DNA of 64,000 nucleotides from Odontocerum albicorne. Taxonomy: Eukaryota > Arthropoda > Insecta > Trichoptera > Odontoceridae. Of the stretch, positions 21,785-32,670 are shown piece after piece (position 1 is the stretch's first letter; the number at the start of each line of letters is the position of its first letter). The stretch lies in contig OX463866.1 of the NCBI GenBank assembly GCA_949825065.1, positions 3,100,409-3,164,408 of the forward strand, written 5' to 3'. A model generated the notes under the pieces. The model searched no databases. It saw nothing but the letters and a program-made list of their open reading frames with translations, and was not told the origin of the DNA. The translations under genes were made by a program, and so were the position numbers.

Positions 21785-22030
21785 CGACAGATTGTCTATA
21801 ATATGCTTTCGACAAGTCTTCCAATTTTTTGGGAACATTACTCGTGACCAAATAATCATGGGAAGCATGGAAAGACGACACACAAGTAGAATAGTTCCAA
21901 TGCATTGAACTGACCAAGTGAGAGATGCAACTGGAATACCCTTAACAAGTGCCCTTCGAGCTGCAGAGTGCAAAGAGGGATGGAGAGAAGTCGTCAGGGG
22001 CCATCATAGGAGTCATGACGCACATTTATG
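21785..22030 (+). pseudogene. LINE S C-terminus, continuation
   Basis: DRLSIICFRQVFQFFGNITR and TGIPLTSALRAAECKEGWRE continue LINE S after the LINE J insertion, ending near GGGAGTCATGACG. Confidence 0.7.
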
Positions 22031-22159
22031 AGCATAGATATTAAGTATAACATATGGTTAGCAATTTATGTACTATAATTGGAGTCAGAGTTGGGGTCCT
22101 AGTCAATTTCAAACATTCAAAATTTCTGGAGTCAGGGTTGGAAATTTTTCGCCAATTCC

Positions 22160-22850
22160 ACAATTCTTCTTCCCAGTGTTATGTCAGGTTCCCCCAACGT
22201 TGAATATCACCTGAGAGTGGACATCTTGGTCCCTGGCAGCCTGAAAAAGATCTCCAACGCCCCTTATGCCAGTTCAATCACGTATATTGCGGAGCCAGGA
22301 AATTTGCCTCCTGCCAACACCTCTTCGACCCTCTATTTTGCCTTGGATGATCAGATGCAGTAATTTGTACTTTTATCCTCTAAGTAAATGACCCAAATAT
22401 GACACTTTTTGGATTTTAATATAAGTCAGCAACTCTATCAACTTTGGCTCTTTGAAGAACCCTTGTGTTGCTGACCATATTCGTCCAGGGTATCCGTAGC
22501 ATTCTCCGGTGTATCCACATTTCGAATGCTTCCAGTCGGTTCATACTACCAACTTTGAGGGTCCATGATTCCACTCCATGCAACAACACTGACCAAACGT
22601 AGCATTTGACTAACCGTTGTCGAAGTTTCAAGTTTAGATTATCATCGCAGAATACGCTTCTCATTTTATTATTTAAAAGCCGCACGAGGCGATTAAATTC
22701 TGCACTTGACTTATGTTTCTGGGTCGAGGTCTTCCACTAGGATACTTCGGAGGTATTTAAATGTTTCCACTCTCTCTATATCAGCACCGTTCAATGTAAG
22801 ACGTGCTCCTGCGTTATCCTACCGGCCAAACAATACTGAATAGAATTCAA
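22160..22850 (-). pseudogene. LINE L C-terminus
   Basis: Minus-strand reading: GADIERVETFKYLRSILVED, LRQRLVKCYVWSVLLHGVES, MNRLEAFEMWIHRRMLRIPW, then GRRQISWLRNIRDW-type and VIFNVGGT near the 3' end. It is the same family as 24753, 33437 and 36464. The plus-strand 60-codon ORF is its antisense. Confidence 0.8.
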
Positions 22851-22855
22851 CTAAG

Positions 22856-23115
22856 AGGGCGAGTCAAAAAATATCCGCATTCTTGCTGTAGAATTTATTT
22901 TAATGAACTTTAAGAAAAGACAAATACATTTTTTTCGAGATAATCTCCTTGTTTTTCAATACAATTTGTCCATCTGTCAACAAGCTTTCGTATTCCCTCA
23001 TTAAAAACATGTTTAAGACTGTGCTGCGAGCCACGAATGCACCGCCATCATCAGATATGTGTTAAATCTTGGTTCGCGTAGGGCTGCTTTTAGGGGGCCA
23101 AATAGGTGAAAGTTC
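22856..23115 (-). pseudogene. Mariner C-terminal fragment
   Basis: Minus-strand reading has TYLAPLKAALREPRF, then after a shift KHVFNEGIRKLVDRWTNCIE and KQGDYLEKN before the stop, the end of a mariner transposase. GGCGAGTCAAAAAATATCCGC at 22860 would be its 3' terminal repeat. It abuts LINE L. Confidence 0.7.
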
Positions 23116-23165
23116 GATTTTTTTGAGAGAATAAAGATTTATTTAGCTTTTTTTTTTAAATTTGA

Positions 23166-23952
23166 TTAACCTTCCGCAAAAAAATCCGCGCGTTTCGGTG
23201 CTGTATATTCAATACACATCAATACACATGTAAAAATGAGCGATTTAAAATCGGAAAAATAAGAACATTCATAGCCAATCGCTTAAACTAATTAAATTTG
23301 AAGTCAAAAGTGATAATAATTCAAATTAAATTGTTGAAAACATGAAAAAAAACATCGGCCGACGTTCATACAACGGGCGAAGCGACCACCTCAAACGAAA
23401 GTCCGGGAGCTACTGAAGCGAGAGAACTGAGATTCTATTTCCTGCGTTCTCATATACCGAAGTAGATTGAGATTGAGACGTGAATAGCGTCGCTTCCTCA
23501 CCCATAACGGTCTTTTAGAATTAATATACCTACGTCACACACTGGCACACGTTTGATTGTATTGATCCAAAGCCCGCGAGCTACTGAAGTGAGAGACGCG
23601 AGCGAACTGAGATTCTACTTTCTGCGTTCCCATATACCGAAGTAGATTGAGAGTGAGACGTGAATAGCGTCGCTTCCTCACCCATAGCGGTTTTTTAGAA
23701 TGAATATACTTACGTGTCACACACTGGCACACGTTTGATTGTATTTGTGAATTTATTCCCGATTTTCACAAAATATCTCTGATGTGGCCGATAAGTGCTA
23801 ATTATTATTAATATTATTTTTTCATTCAATGCGTAAATGTATTACGGAGGAATACCTAAAATCTGAACCCAGTATTTATTATATTTATAGAGATATTAAA
23901 GTGTTTAGAAGCAATGTGTACTAGTTACACATCACAGGGAAGGAAGGGTTAA
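23166..23952 (-). mobile_element. piggyBac-type MITE B, copy 1
   Basis: TTAA at 23166-23169 and 23949-23952, with terminal CCTTCCTTCCCTGTGATGTG on the right (complement). Contains an internal ~155-bp duplication (GCGAGCTACTGAAG...GCTTCCTCACCCATA). Related to but distinct from MITE A by the GTGTAACTAGTACACATTG segment; also at 37941 and 38154. Confidence 0.8.
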
Positions 23953-24660
23953 ATAAATGCCTTTGACATGGTGAAAAAAATATTTACGTATAAAAAGACT
24001 GAAATTAAAACGTTGTCAATCTCTGCTGTAGACATTGCACTCGTTCGCAACACAACCTGAATGGTTCGTCCGTTTCTCTCATAAGCGGGAACAAGAAGCG
24101 GTTAGAGTGGGATAGAGCGAGAGAGAATTTAAAGGCGAGTCAACATCATTAGTAAGTTATCGAGTATAGACAGTTTTTCAACAATTCTCGCGGTGTAAAG
24201 ACGTGTTGAAAAATCAATCGTGCGGTACTCGCTTAACGAAAATTTCGAGTGTATTTCGAAAAATCCTTGAGAAGTAATTGGATTAAGCGGGATAGACACC
24301 GTCCTTTCTACATTTCTTTTTTTTTTTTAATTTTTGTACAACAGGTATTTATTTTTTTTATGATTTTCTTTCTTACTTGATATTGTTAAATATTATTTCA
24401 TAATGTTTTCGTGAGAAACGTTGATTTTCCGGTTTGTTTTGTCACAATCGGAGTTTCGTAGTAAATTGCCAAATATTTGTTGGTCTTAAAGTTTATTTTT
24501 TTCACTAATTTACTCCAAATACAGAAACGTTGGTCTGTATTAAATATTTGCAAATGCGTTTAATTTCTTTATTTCTAGTTAATATTAAGAAATACAGGTT
24601 ATAAATTTATATCTAAGTTAATTATTATTAGAAACAAATTCAAATTCTGTATACATACTT
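23953..24660. other. Unassigned spacer
   Basis: No ORF of interest and no repeat family recognised in about 700 bp. Confidence 0.4.
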
Positions 24661-25140
24661 ATTTTTATTGTAATTTGTTGAAACAAACATTATTTATTCC
24701 ACTTTTTCCAAAAAGTGGAATTAACAGTGTTTTATTAAACCAATTACAATATCTTTCTTCCCAGTGTCATGTCAGGTCCCTCCAATGTTGAATATCACTT
24801 GAGAGTAGATCTCTTTGTCCCCGGCAGTCCGAAAAAGATCCCCGACGCTCCTTATACCAGTCAAATCACGTATATTGCAGAGCCAGGAGATTTGCCTCCT
24901 GCCAACACCTCTTCGACATTATATTTTGCCTTGGATGATCAGATGCAGTAATTTGTACTTCGCTCCTCTAAGTACATGACCCAAATAGGACACCTTTCGA
25001 TTTTAATATTAGTCAGCAACTCTCTATCAACTTTGTATCTTTAAAGAACCCTTGTGTTGCTGACCATATCCGTCCAGGGTATCCGTAGCAATATATTCAA
25101 ACCTCCACAATATTAATGCCTTAACTATGAATAATATTTA
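24661..25140 (-). repeat. Single reverse unit of the 167-bp family
   Basis: AACATTATTTATTCCACTTTTTCC and, after an insertion, TTCAAACCTCCACAATATTAATGCC match the complement of the 4.4-kb array unit. TTTTTCCAAAAAGTGGAATTAA forms a short hairpin. LINE L is inserted at 24753-25088. Confidence 0.7.
24753..25088 (-). mobile_element. LINE L insertion with CAATAT duplication
   Basis: A 5'-truncated LINE L 3' end flanked by CAATAT at 24747-24752 and 25089-25094. The tail GGAAGAAAG lies on the left, as expected for minus orientation. Confidence 0.8.
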
Positions 25141-25246
25141 TTTTTAGTTAACACTAATGCCAAAAGTCTTGTAGAAATTTTACTCAAACAACCAGCTTAT
25201 TTATGTTTCAAAATATATATACATAATATTTTATTACCCATACGAT

Positions 25247-25445
25247 GATATTCGTGACCTAGTTGTTAAGATGCCTGCCTTCTGAACCGAGAGTGACGAG
25301 CTCAATTCCTTCAGGTACCCATTTTATTAAATGTTCTCTGGTTTTCACTAAAGTCTGCATTAACATATTTTAATTAGTTGGAAGTGATTGCCACATGAAA
25401 ACAAGACCACCATGGTATTTACAAGAAAACTTTAATACAGTGTAA
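25247..25445 (+). mobile_element. SINE1 copy
   Basis: tRNA-like head GTGACCTAGTTGTTAAGATGCC with B-box-like AGCTCAATTCC, then GGTTTTCACTAAAGTCTGCATTAACAT and a tail with GTTGGAAGTGATTGCCACATG. Decayed. Confidence 0.65.
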
Positions 25446-25489
25446 TATAATTTATATATTCCATTACGCCGTTTTCCTATAAGGGTAGG

Positions 25490-25575
25490 TAGAGAGATTG
25501 GGTTGCAGACAAATTTAAACCCGCAATATCCGGGCTGGGAGACAAGCGTCCTGCCAACTAGGTCACAGAGTTCGA
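25490..25575 (-). mobile_element. SINE1 head, reverse
   Basis: Complement of GACCTAGTTGGCAGGACGCTTGTCTCCCAGCCCGG, the SINE1 tRNA-like head. Confidence 0.6.
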
Positions 25576-25677
25576 TGTTGTATGGGGGTGAAACGTGGAC
25601 TTGAAAACACCCTGAGAAAAGCTGACTAAATGCTTTAGAAATGTATGCATTAATTACAATCCCTATTTTTTTTTAAA

Positions 25678-26290
25678 TTTGTTTATTTTACACGTGACAA
25701 GAAATATACATAATTGACGATAAAACAACAGGTAATTTAATTTGGTCACACAATTTTAATGGATCTGGGTTTGTTGCCTTTCATTTGTCGTGTCCCCAGT
25801 AAACTAGGCTTTTGCCTGTATCTCACTGAGGACATACCATATAGTATGAAAAAATAAATCGATATATCACGCGAAATTAAACTCGTATAGTTCGGAAATT
25901 TCAGGATGAGTCCTGTGACAGCTCACAAATTTGCCCCAATACAACCTTATGTAATGTATTTACCTAAATAACTTGCTATTTATTAGAATCGAGGCTTATA
26001 TTAAAATTGATAAAATAATTCAAATGACTGAACATTGTTACAAGGTTGTATTGGGGCAAATTTGTGAGCTGTCACAGGACTCATCCTAGAATTTCCGAAC
26101 TATAACAATTCATTATTCCAGACAGACCAAAAACATTCATCCCACAATAAACCGCACATCATCATAAAAAATATATATAAAAATATAAAACAACAAAAAA
26201 CACCACACTCAAGAGCTCACACAAGGCATTCCTCTTGCAAGCCCAAGTACTCAAGTTCCTGTCGCAATAACAACCACGCTCCGATCGACT
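25678..26290 (+). repeat. Repeat D copy, split by a MITE
   Basis: GTGACAAGAAATATACATAATT, TGGGTTTGTTGCCTTTCATTTG and CTGTATCTCACTGAGGAC on the left; ATTCCAGACAGACCAAAAAC, CACCACACTCAAGAGCTCAC on the right. The order matches 63595-64000, with 25888-26102 inserted. Confidence 0.75.
25888..26102. mobile_element. MITE A palindromic derivative
   Basis: Both ends are the left end of MITE A: GTTCGGAAATTTCAGGATGA leads in, and the exact-type complement leads out, between TA dinucleotides. About 70 bp of left end is followed by an inverted ~140 bp from the same end, so it can fold on itself. Confidence 0.8.
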
Positions 26291-26539
26291 GTCTAAATGG
26301 TTTTCTTACCTTTACCTTTATTGAATTCGGCACCCCATTTTATGTCATAGGAGCTAAATAGGCATATTGCCTTTGGGCAAAAGATGTTTTAACTCTAGGG
26401 ATGGTGAACATTTGATCAGTTGCCATGCGTGTCATGTGTCTCTGCTGAGTCTGCATCTTCTTTTTCTCTCGATAATAGTGCCAGGGAATGCATTTTAAAT
26501 GTAAATTGGCTATGTTCAGGACCCATGGAGTGAAAGAAT

Positions 26540-26820
26540 ACGGAATGAAGTGATAAGTGACGAATGTGAAGTTAAGGCTGATGTGTCGAGTAAGCAAATG
26601 TGAGTGGAAAGCGTGTGATAGGAAGACCAAGGAAATGATTATTGGATCAAACGAATTATATTCTGGAAGAAGGAAGCATGGAAAGTCAGAGACATCGTAG
26701 AAGTTGTATGAATGTAGAAGAGACTAAGGATACATGCCTAGATTTGAAAATATGGCGCTCTGTCCTTTCTGCCTAGCACGACAGGGAAATGGTGTGATAG
26801 TATGTATGTATTTACACTTA
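26540..26820 (+). pseudogene. LINE P C-terminus
   Basis: Contains SKQM-type start, GERRVIGRPRK-like (GAAAGCGTGTGATAGGAAGACC), then MNVEETKDTCLDLKIWRSVL-type tail ending in CACGACAGGGAAATGG. Same family as 32168-32670. 26291-26539 holds nothing recognisable. Confidence 0.6.
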
Positions 26821-26859
26821 GTACTTCCTGGTGTGCTTAATGTCGTGTGGTAATCTTTA

Positions 26860-27065
26860 CCAACCATTCATGAAGTGTTTTAAATAAGCCATAAGTAAAA
26901 ACCAGACTGGAGTTCCACTATTATTCTCGTTACGCGTAATGGGCAAACATGTATTATCTATTCATACATAACAACTTGGCAAGCTTGTTATTGTGAGGTA
27001 ATCTCTTACAACTAACCAGAAAGATGTTTATGAGGTATGAAGTGACAACTAGACTGATACTCGTA
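26860..27065 (-). mobile_element. SINE1 tail fragments, reverse
   Basis: Two pieces: AAACCAGACTGG-type at 26910 and GGTAATCTCTTACAACTAACCAGAAAGATG at 26997, the complement of the SINE1 tail. TACTCGTA lies at 27058-27065. Confidence 0.5.
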
Positions 27066-27214
27066 TTAAGGGATTGTTCTACTCTAGAGGTGTGAATTTC
27101 TGGCGTTTTTTCAGACTAAAAAAGAAAAACAAAAAATATTTTTCGTATACATTTTTTTTATAGTTTGTTTACTGATGATTTGAGAATGTACAAGAAACAT
27201 TTTGAATTTTTTTT

Positions 27215-27790
27215 AAATTCAAGATGTTATCAGATGTTATTATATACTCGTATCTTGTAAAAAAAAAAAAAGAGGGTATCTTGGTCGACATGATTGGAGC
27301 CTTTTTGTAAATTTGAAATAAAAATTATGGACAGTTTCTTGATAAACAAAAATGTCATTATAGTTGGTACCAAAAAAAGTTAAAAACGTAAAATGGTGGC
27401 AGTCTGAAAAAAAAATTTTTTTTTACCCTTTTATTAAAATTTTTAAATTTAAAAAAATTTCAAAGCAGACACGATAGGAAAATATCTATTAAAGTTTCGT
27501 ACTAAATTTTAAGGCAATCGGTTGGATAGAACTTGCGATTTTATGCCGACCAGGTCGAAAAAGGTAATTTAGAGAAAAAACGCGTTTAAAGTTTAGAAAT
27601 TATTGTCCGAGTCATACCGGTGCGGCGTAATTGCTGCCTCATTTATAGCTATAACTTCGTAAATATTGAGAATTTTAAAATTTCCTTTTGAGAACATGTT
27701 CTTTAAACTTTGAGAATATTGAAAAAAATAAAAAAGACTTTTTCAAATTTCTAGATTAGAATACTTCTTTAATTAAATTCATATTTAAAG
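27215..27790 (+). repeat. Repeat E, copy 2
   Basis: Matches 10300-10900 (GGTCGACATGATTGGAGCC, ATACCGGTGCGGCGTAATTGC). This copy has TATACTCGTATCTTG at 27243-27257, absent from the first. Confidence 0.7.
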
Positions 27791-27879
27791 GACATTTTTT
27801 TAAAGCGCCGTTTAGAAAGTAAACTCTCATCAAGGATGCTTTAATTCGGGACCCGAATTCACTTTTACTAATCACCACT

Positions 27880-28150
27880 GTCATGAGGCAATGTCTTTCA
27901 ACCAATCAGAAAGATGTTTATGTGTCCTTAAGTGATAACTAGGCTGTAAACTTTTATCAGGAATGAAATACGTTATATTATTGACAAGAAATTATAAGTA
28001 TTTTCAGTCGTTTCTCAAAGTATTCCAAGGACGCGGCGAGTTTAGCATTGGTATGTAACTGGTCCCAGAGTCTCGCTGCATGGACAGTGAAGGACGACGT
28101 AAAGAAAGAGCGATGAACTAGGAAGGTCAATAAACAGTCTCTGTTTATAC
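27880..28150 (-). mobile_element. SINE1 tail and LINE J fragment, reverse
   Basis: 27890-27945 is a SINE1 tail complement (CAACCAATCAGAAAGATG). 27990-28150 encodes in reverse the LINE J C-terminus (SFFTSSFTVHAARLWDQLHT). Confidence 0.65.
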
Positions 28151-28265
28151 AAGTGTTGATATGTATTCCATCAACTGATAATAAAAAAACCTGCAGAACT
28201 TTCAAGGCATGTTGTGTTAAGCACAAGAGGAAAAGTTAAACCAGGTACATTGTATTAAACTTTAG

Positions 28266-28350
28266 TTGTATATAATACAGTCTGGTGGGTTTATTGGCAC
28301 GTGGCAATCTCTTCTATATTTGCCAGACGAACTTTATTACCAGACTGGAA
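28266..28350 (-). mobile_element. SINE1 tail, reverse
   Basis: TATAATACAGTCTGGTGGGTTTATTGGCACGTGGCAATCTCTTC is the complement of the SINE1 tail. Confidence 0.6.
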
Positions 28351-28479
28351 CTCTTTCATATGTTAGTTATGTTTTTGGATATTATCAGGAATCGAAACCG
28401 AAAACCCGAGATGGAATTCAAGCGTTTTACCAATTACACTTTGGAGGTTGTCAATAAATATTAATTCTTGTAATATCAA

Positions 28480-28985
28480 CGACATCAATTTCCGTGGCTT
28501 AGTTAGTAAAACGCCAGCTGGTGTGTCCCTAAGAAACAAAATAAAAAGCTCACGCATTCATGGAAGCCTAGGTGTTACAGACATCAACAGCAAGATGGAG
28601 GAGAGGCGATTGAGATGGTATGGGCACGTTGGACGCAGAGCACCCGATCACATTGTGAACCAGGCAATCTCCATGGATCTTCCTCGAATAACAACCAGAG
28701 GAAGACCAAAGATTTCATGGGTTGGGATGGAGCCAGGGAGAAGAAGAGTTAGTATAACGCCTGTCTCCTAACCCGGAGGTTGAGGGTTCAAATCCCACTG
28801 GAACCCAGATTTAAAAAGGCTTCCAGTCTAGTTTTCACTTAAGGCATCTTTAACATATTTTCTGGTCGGTTGGAAGAAATTACCACATGGCAATAAACCC
28901 AGCCCACCAGGTTGTATTGTATACAATGAAAGTTTTATATACAATGCAATATACTATTGTGGTATCAACGTATTATTGTGGACTA
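28480..28985 (+). mobile_element. SINE1 copy split by LINE R
   Basis: Head CCGTGGCTTAGTTAGTAAAACGCC, then (after the insertion) TGTCTCCTAACCCGGAGG with B box GGTTCAAATCCC, then AGTTTTCACTTAAGGC and the tail GGTTGGAAGAAATTACCACATGG to TATACAATG. The most complete plus-strand SINE1 apart from the insertion. Confidence 0.8.
28516..28748 (+). mobile_element. LINE R insertion in SINE1
   Basis: Encodes IHGSLGVTDINSKMEERRLR, WYGHVGRRAPDHIVNQAISM, ITTRGRPKISW and ends GGAGAAGAAGAG. Flanked by TTAGTAAAACGCC (28503-28515) and TTAGTATAACGCC (28749-28761), a 13-bp target duplication with one mismatch. Confidence 0.85.
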
Positions 28986-29176
28986 TCATCATCTTAGCAT
29001 ATTTTGATAATGTCCTGTTCGAGTATATGTATTTCAATGCCCCATTGACTTTATTTCTTAACGCTACACGCCCTTGAATATCCCTCTGAATTCTTCCATC
29101 GTCTGAGAATACAATACGGCAGTAATAATAATAACATTGTTATATCTTCAGATACTATTTACTAAACACGTTGGGT
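28986..29176 (-). pseudogene. LINE P fragment
   Basis: TTAGCATATTTTGATAATGTCCTG and GCCCTTGAATATCCC parallel the minus-strand LINE P at 30670-30770. Confidence 0.5.
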
Positions 29177-29794
29177 TTAACCCTTCCCTTCCGGTGATAA
29201 AAATAATACGCGTGTTACGGTGTTGAGTAGTGAGTACGCAATAAAAAATTAGCGATTTTAAATCGGAAAAATAAGAACATTCATAGATAATCCCCTTAAT
29301 TAATTATAATTGAAGTTAAAAATTATAATAATTGAGATTCATTTGCTGAAAACATTAAAAAACGCTCACGGAACGGGCGTACGTCTAACCTATTTGCAAG
29401 CCTAGAGGCAACTAGTGGCGCGGAACGTCAGTCGCATACCCCGGCGCATACGCCTTTCCTTGCGACGTTGAGACAGTTCAGCTCCTCGCAATTCAGTCTA
29501 GTATGCAAGAGTGAGATGCGAATATAGTGTCGCGCTTCCCGCATACTATTCACCTATCGTCAAGACGAGGCACTCGCCGCGTTTAAATGCGAATTTGTTT
29601 TCGATCTTTACAAAACACCTCGATGTAGTCGATAAATTCTGATTATTATTAATATTATTTTTTAAATCAATGCGTAAATATATTATGGATGAATACCTAA
29701 AATCTTAACCTTGTATTAATAATATTTATAGAGATATTGATGGTTATTAGAAGCAACGTGTAGAAGATACCCAACACAGGGAAGGAAAGGTTAA
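29177..29794 (-). mobile_element. piggyBac-type MITE A, copy 2
   Basis: TTAA at 29177-29180 and 29791-29794; reverse of 16023-16661 with close identity throughout, including CGTTCCGTGAGCG and AAGGGGATTATCTATGAATG complements. Confidence 0.85.
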
Positions 29795-29864
29795 ACAAGA
29801 ATAAGTGTTTACTGTGTGGGGAAGGGGGTGAGGACCTTTTCAAGTAAGTTACTTGGAAACATCT

Positions 29865-30115
29865 TTGTGGTTAGTTGGAAAATATTGCCACATGGCAATA
29901 AGCACACCAGATTGTACTGTATACAATAAAAGTGTAATACAATACAATATTTCAAAAGTACAATATCGTTAACGACCTCTCGTTGGACATAAGGTGTCAT
30001 TACTTTGTATATTACATCAAAGTTTCGGAAAGCATTGGTTGTCAGCTTAATTAAACGAGTGGCTCGTTGACACGGATTCGAATCGATGACCTTCTGAATA
30101 ACCGGCTATGCATTT
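29865..30115. mobile_element. SINE1 tail (+) and head (-) fragments
   Basis: 29870-29960 carries GTTAGTTGGAAAATATTGCC to GTATACAATAAAAGTG (plus). 30055-30115 carries ACACGGATTCGAATCGATGACC, the complement of a tRNA-like head with a B box. Confidence 0.6.
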
Positions 30116-30129
30116 GACCACTAAGCCTC

Positions 30130-30838
30130 GAGTGTTTTTGAACCATGATAATTTTTTTGGCACTTTCAATTTTATGTATACATACTCGTACAAACCATCG
30201 CGCCTTCTCCTTATCGGCATAAGCAGAGAGAAAAGAGCGCCATACTTTTTCGTATTGCGACACATATATTTTACCTTTCCTACATCCACACAGCTCCTAA
30301 AATTCCTCTTTCTTTTCACATTCCAATCAAATATTGTACACTTGATCCAATCATACTTTTCTTAGTTTTCTTCCAACACGCCGTCTATTTACGTTTGCAC
30401 TATTTATTTGTTTTGTTAGTATTTCTTCATTCATTCATTCCACATGTCCAAACCACCTCAGAGCGTTCTTCTTCATCTTGTTCAACACATCAGCCTTAAG
30501 TTCAGACTCATCGCTAATCACTTCATTCAGTATTTTGTCATACATTGTCACCCCATTTATTATTCTAACTGCACACGTATCTTTATTGTTTATTCAGTTC
30601 TTTTCAACTTTGTTCCACGTCCACTTTATAATCACATGCATCAAAGTTGACACCAAATTACTATTATGGACTATAATCTTAGCAGATTTTGATACTGCTC
30701 TGTTTAAATATATATTTTAGTGTCCCATTGGCTTGGTTGCCTATTGCTACATGCCATTTGATATCGCTCTTAACTATTGCACCATATGTGAAAATACTAC
30801 CCGAATAGCAGACCTCCTCAGTTTGCTCCAATCTTTCA
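30130..30838 (-). pseudogene. LINE P C-terminus
   Basis: Minus-strand reading: EEVCYSGSIFTYGAIVKSDI then GNQANGTLKYIFKQSSIKIC, later blocks toward 30130 matching the GERRVRGRP..WRSVLSAY tail. TACTCGTA at 30183-30190 interrupts a position that is a plain TA in copies at 12.78 and 26.8 kb. Confidence 0.65.
30183..30190. repeat. TACTCGTA octamer with sister TA sites
   Basis: On the complement, GTTTG-TACGAGTA-TGTATACATA here corresponds to AGTATG-TA-TGTATTTAC at 26.8 kb and GATG-TA-TGTAATAA in the 12.78-kb copy. Confidence 0.5.
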
Positions 30839-30839
30839 T

Positions 30840-31138
30840 TCATCATTGTCAACCAGGGTCGATCCACTGCTGGATGAAGGTCTCTCCAAGTTGTCTCCAA
30901 ATAGTTTGGTTTTTTGCTAATTGATGCCATGTGATACTGCCATGCTTCCTGATTTCATCTATCCAGCGTACCTTCGGTCTTCTTCTGGGCCTCTTTATGC
31001 CTCTTGGGTACCATTGGATTATTTCGGATGTCCATCGGGAGTCTGATATTCTGGCTACGTGTCCTGCCCATTGCCACTTCATTTTCTTGCACACCCTTAT
31101 AACGTATTCTACTTTTGTTATATTGCGAATCCAAGTTA
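30840..31138 (-). pseudogene. LINE T C-terminus
   Basis: Minus-strand reading: VEYVIRVCKKMKWQWAGHVA, RISDSRWTSEIIQWYPRG, RPRRRPKVRWIDEIRKHGS. Interrupted at its upstream side by the mariner at 31141, with TA on each side. Confidence 0.75.
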
Positions 31139-31140
31139 TA

Positions 31141-32052
31141 CTACATTGATCAAAAAGTTTTAGGACTTTATTCATAAAATCGAAAATACAAGTTTATTCA
31201 TCAAAATCGATATGGTTCCCTTCAAAGTACTCCCCGTCGACTGCAACGCACTTACGCCAGCGGTTGAACAAATCCTCGAAACATCGCTGGTACTCAATTT
31301 TCGGTATGTCCATCAGAGACGTCTTCGATTTTTTTCATGACATCCTCTCGGGTGCTGTAACGCGTTCCGCGAAGCGGTTTTTGTAAGTCGGTTGAACAGG
31401 AAAAAGTCGCAGGGAGCCAAATCAGGTGAATTCGAAGGTTGCTGGATAGTGACCGTGTTGTTTTGGTCAAACACTCATGGAAATAATGTTTTTCGCGATT
31501 TCAACGCGGTTCTTTTTTTGCATGAAATTGAGGTCTTTCGGCACCAGTTTTGCAGCGACACGTCTGAGGCCCAAATCACTAACCAAAATGTCTTGAGTGG
31601 ATCCATAAGCGTTGTTCAAGTCCTCTGCCAGCTCTCTAATGGTCAATTTGCGGTTTTCGGCCAACATTTCATTGATTTTATCGATGTTTTCATCGGTTTT
31701 CGACTGCCACTGCGTTCGTCATCCTCGACCGACTCACGGCCACTTCTGAAGCGTTCGTGCCACCGAAAAACACTTCTCCAACATTTCCAAGGTCTGCGGA
31801 CCGTTAAATCCGTTTTTCACACAAAATTTAATGCAAACTCGTTGATGCCATTTTCAAACTTGTAAAAAATTGAAAACACGCACAAAGGTAGATGTACTCA
31901 GTACAGCGTAACTTTTACAAATGTCAAGCTATGACGCTGAAATTTAGAGGGAAGTGTCAATGATAGATGTGGTAACCTAACAAAAAATTTTCCAATCGTG
32001 TAACTGACAGCGCCACACGGTGGCCGGTCCTAAAACTTTTTGATCAAGGTAG
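31141..32052 (-). mobile_element. Mariner W, deletion derivative 1
   Basis: 912 bp between TA dinucleotides, with terminal repeats CTACATTGATCAAAAAGTTT and the complement of CTACCTTGATCAAAAAGTTT. Encodes the transposase N-terminal HTH half and a C-terminal remnant (IPKIEYQRCFEDLFNRW-type). The block between the 'EIAKxxISMS' region and the 'SPDLA' region, holding two catalytic Asp residues, is gone. Same junction as the copies at 51.8 and 53.4 kb. Confidence 0.9.
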
Positions 32053-32104
32053 TATGATACAATCTTTCATTATTCACCGATATATCGCATTTACTTTTTC
32101 TTCG

Positions 32105-32165
32105 ATTTTACCCCATCCCTTTGAGACAGACATTCAAACGTCACAGGGACCATCATATATTTTCT
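32105..32165. mobile_element. MITE A right-end fragment
   Basis: ATTTTACCCCATCCCTTTGA, AAACGTCACAGGGACCAT and ATTTTCTCTA match the right end of MITE A copy 1. Confidence 0.7.
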
Positions 32166-32167
32166 CT

Positions 32168-32670
32168 AGTATAGTTAATTTAAAATTATATCAAAAGTTA
32201 AAATTTTCTAAGGTGAAATTCTACAACAATATTTTGGGGTCAACTTTGATATATGGCAATAAAACGTGGACTTGGAAAAAACTGAGTGGAGTCAAATAAA
32301 TGGTGTAGACATGTGTATACATAGAATAACACATGGAGTGACAATGTATGATATAATGAACTTAAGGCTGATGTGTTAAGTAAGACGAAGACGACGAATG
32401 TTCTGAGAGGGTTAGACATGTGGAAAAAATGAACGAAGAAAAACTAACAAAACAGTTGTGTAGTGCAAATTTGAGTGAAAGACGTGTGAGAGGAAGTCCA
32501 AGCGAACATAGTTGGATCAAGTGAATTATATTGTGAAAGAAGAAAATGTAGAGAAAGTCAAAGAAATTGTAGAAGTTGTTTTAAAAGGTGTATGCATATA
32601 GAAGAGGCTGATGATGTGTGTCAAGATAGAAAAGTATGGCGTTCTGTTCTCTCCTTCTACCCTAACACGG
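32168..32670 (+). pseudogene. LINE P C-terminus
   Basis: STLIYGNKTWTWKKLSGVK, then MNEEKLTKQLCSANLSERRV-type and MHIEEADDVCQDRKVWRSVL, ending CTAACACGGCAATGG. Frameshifts present. Confidence 0.7.

Noticed and set aside
22181..22363. Plus-strand 60-codon ORF repeated at 22181, 24769, 33459 and 36482
   Set aside because: It is the antisense of the LINE L C-terminus; the minus strand carries the recognisable LINE motifs, and the ORF ends with the element.
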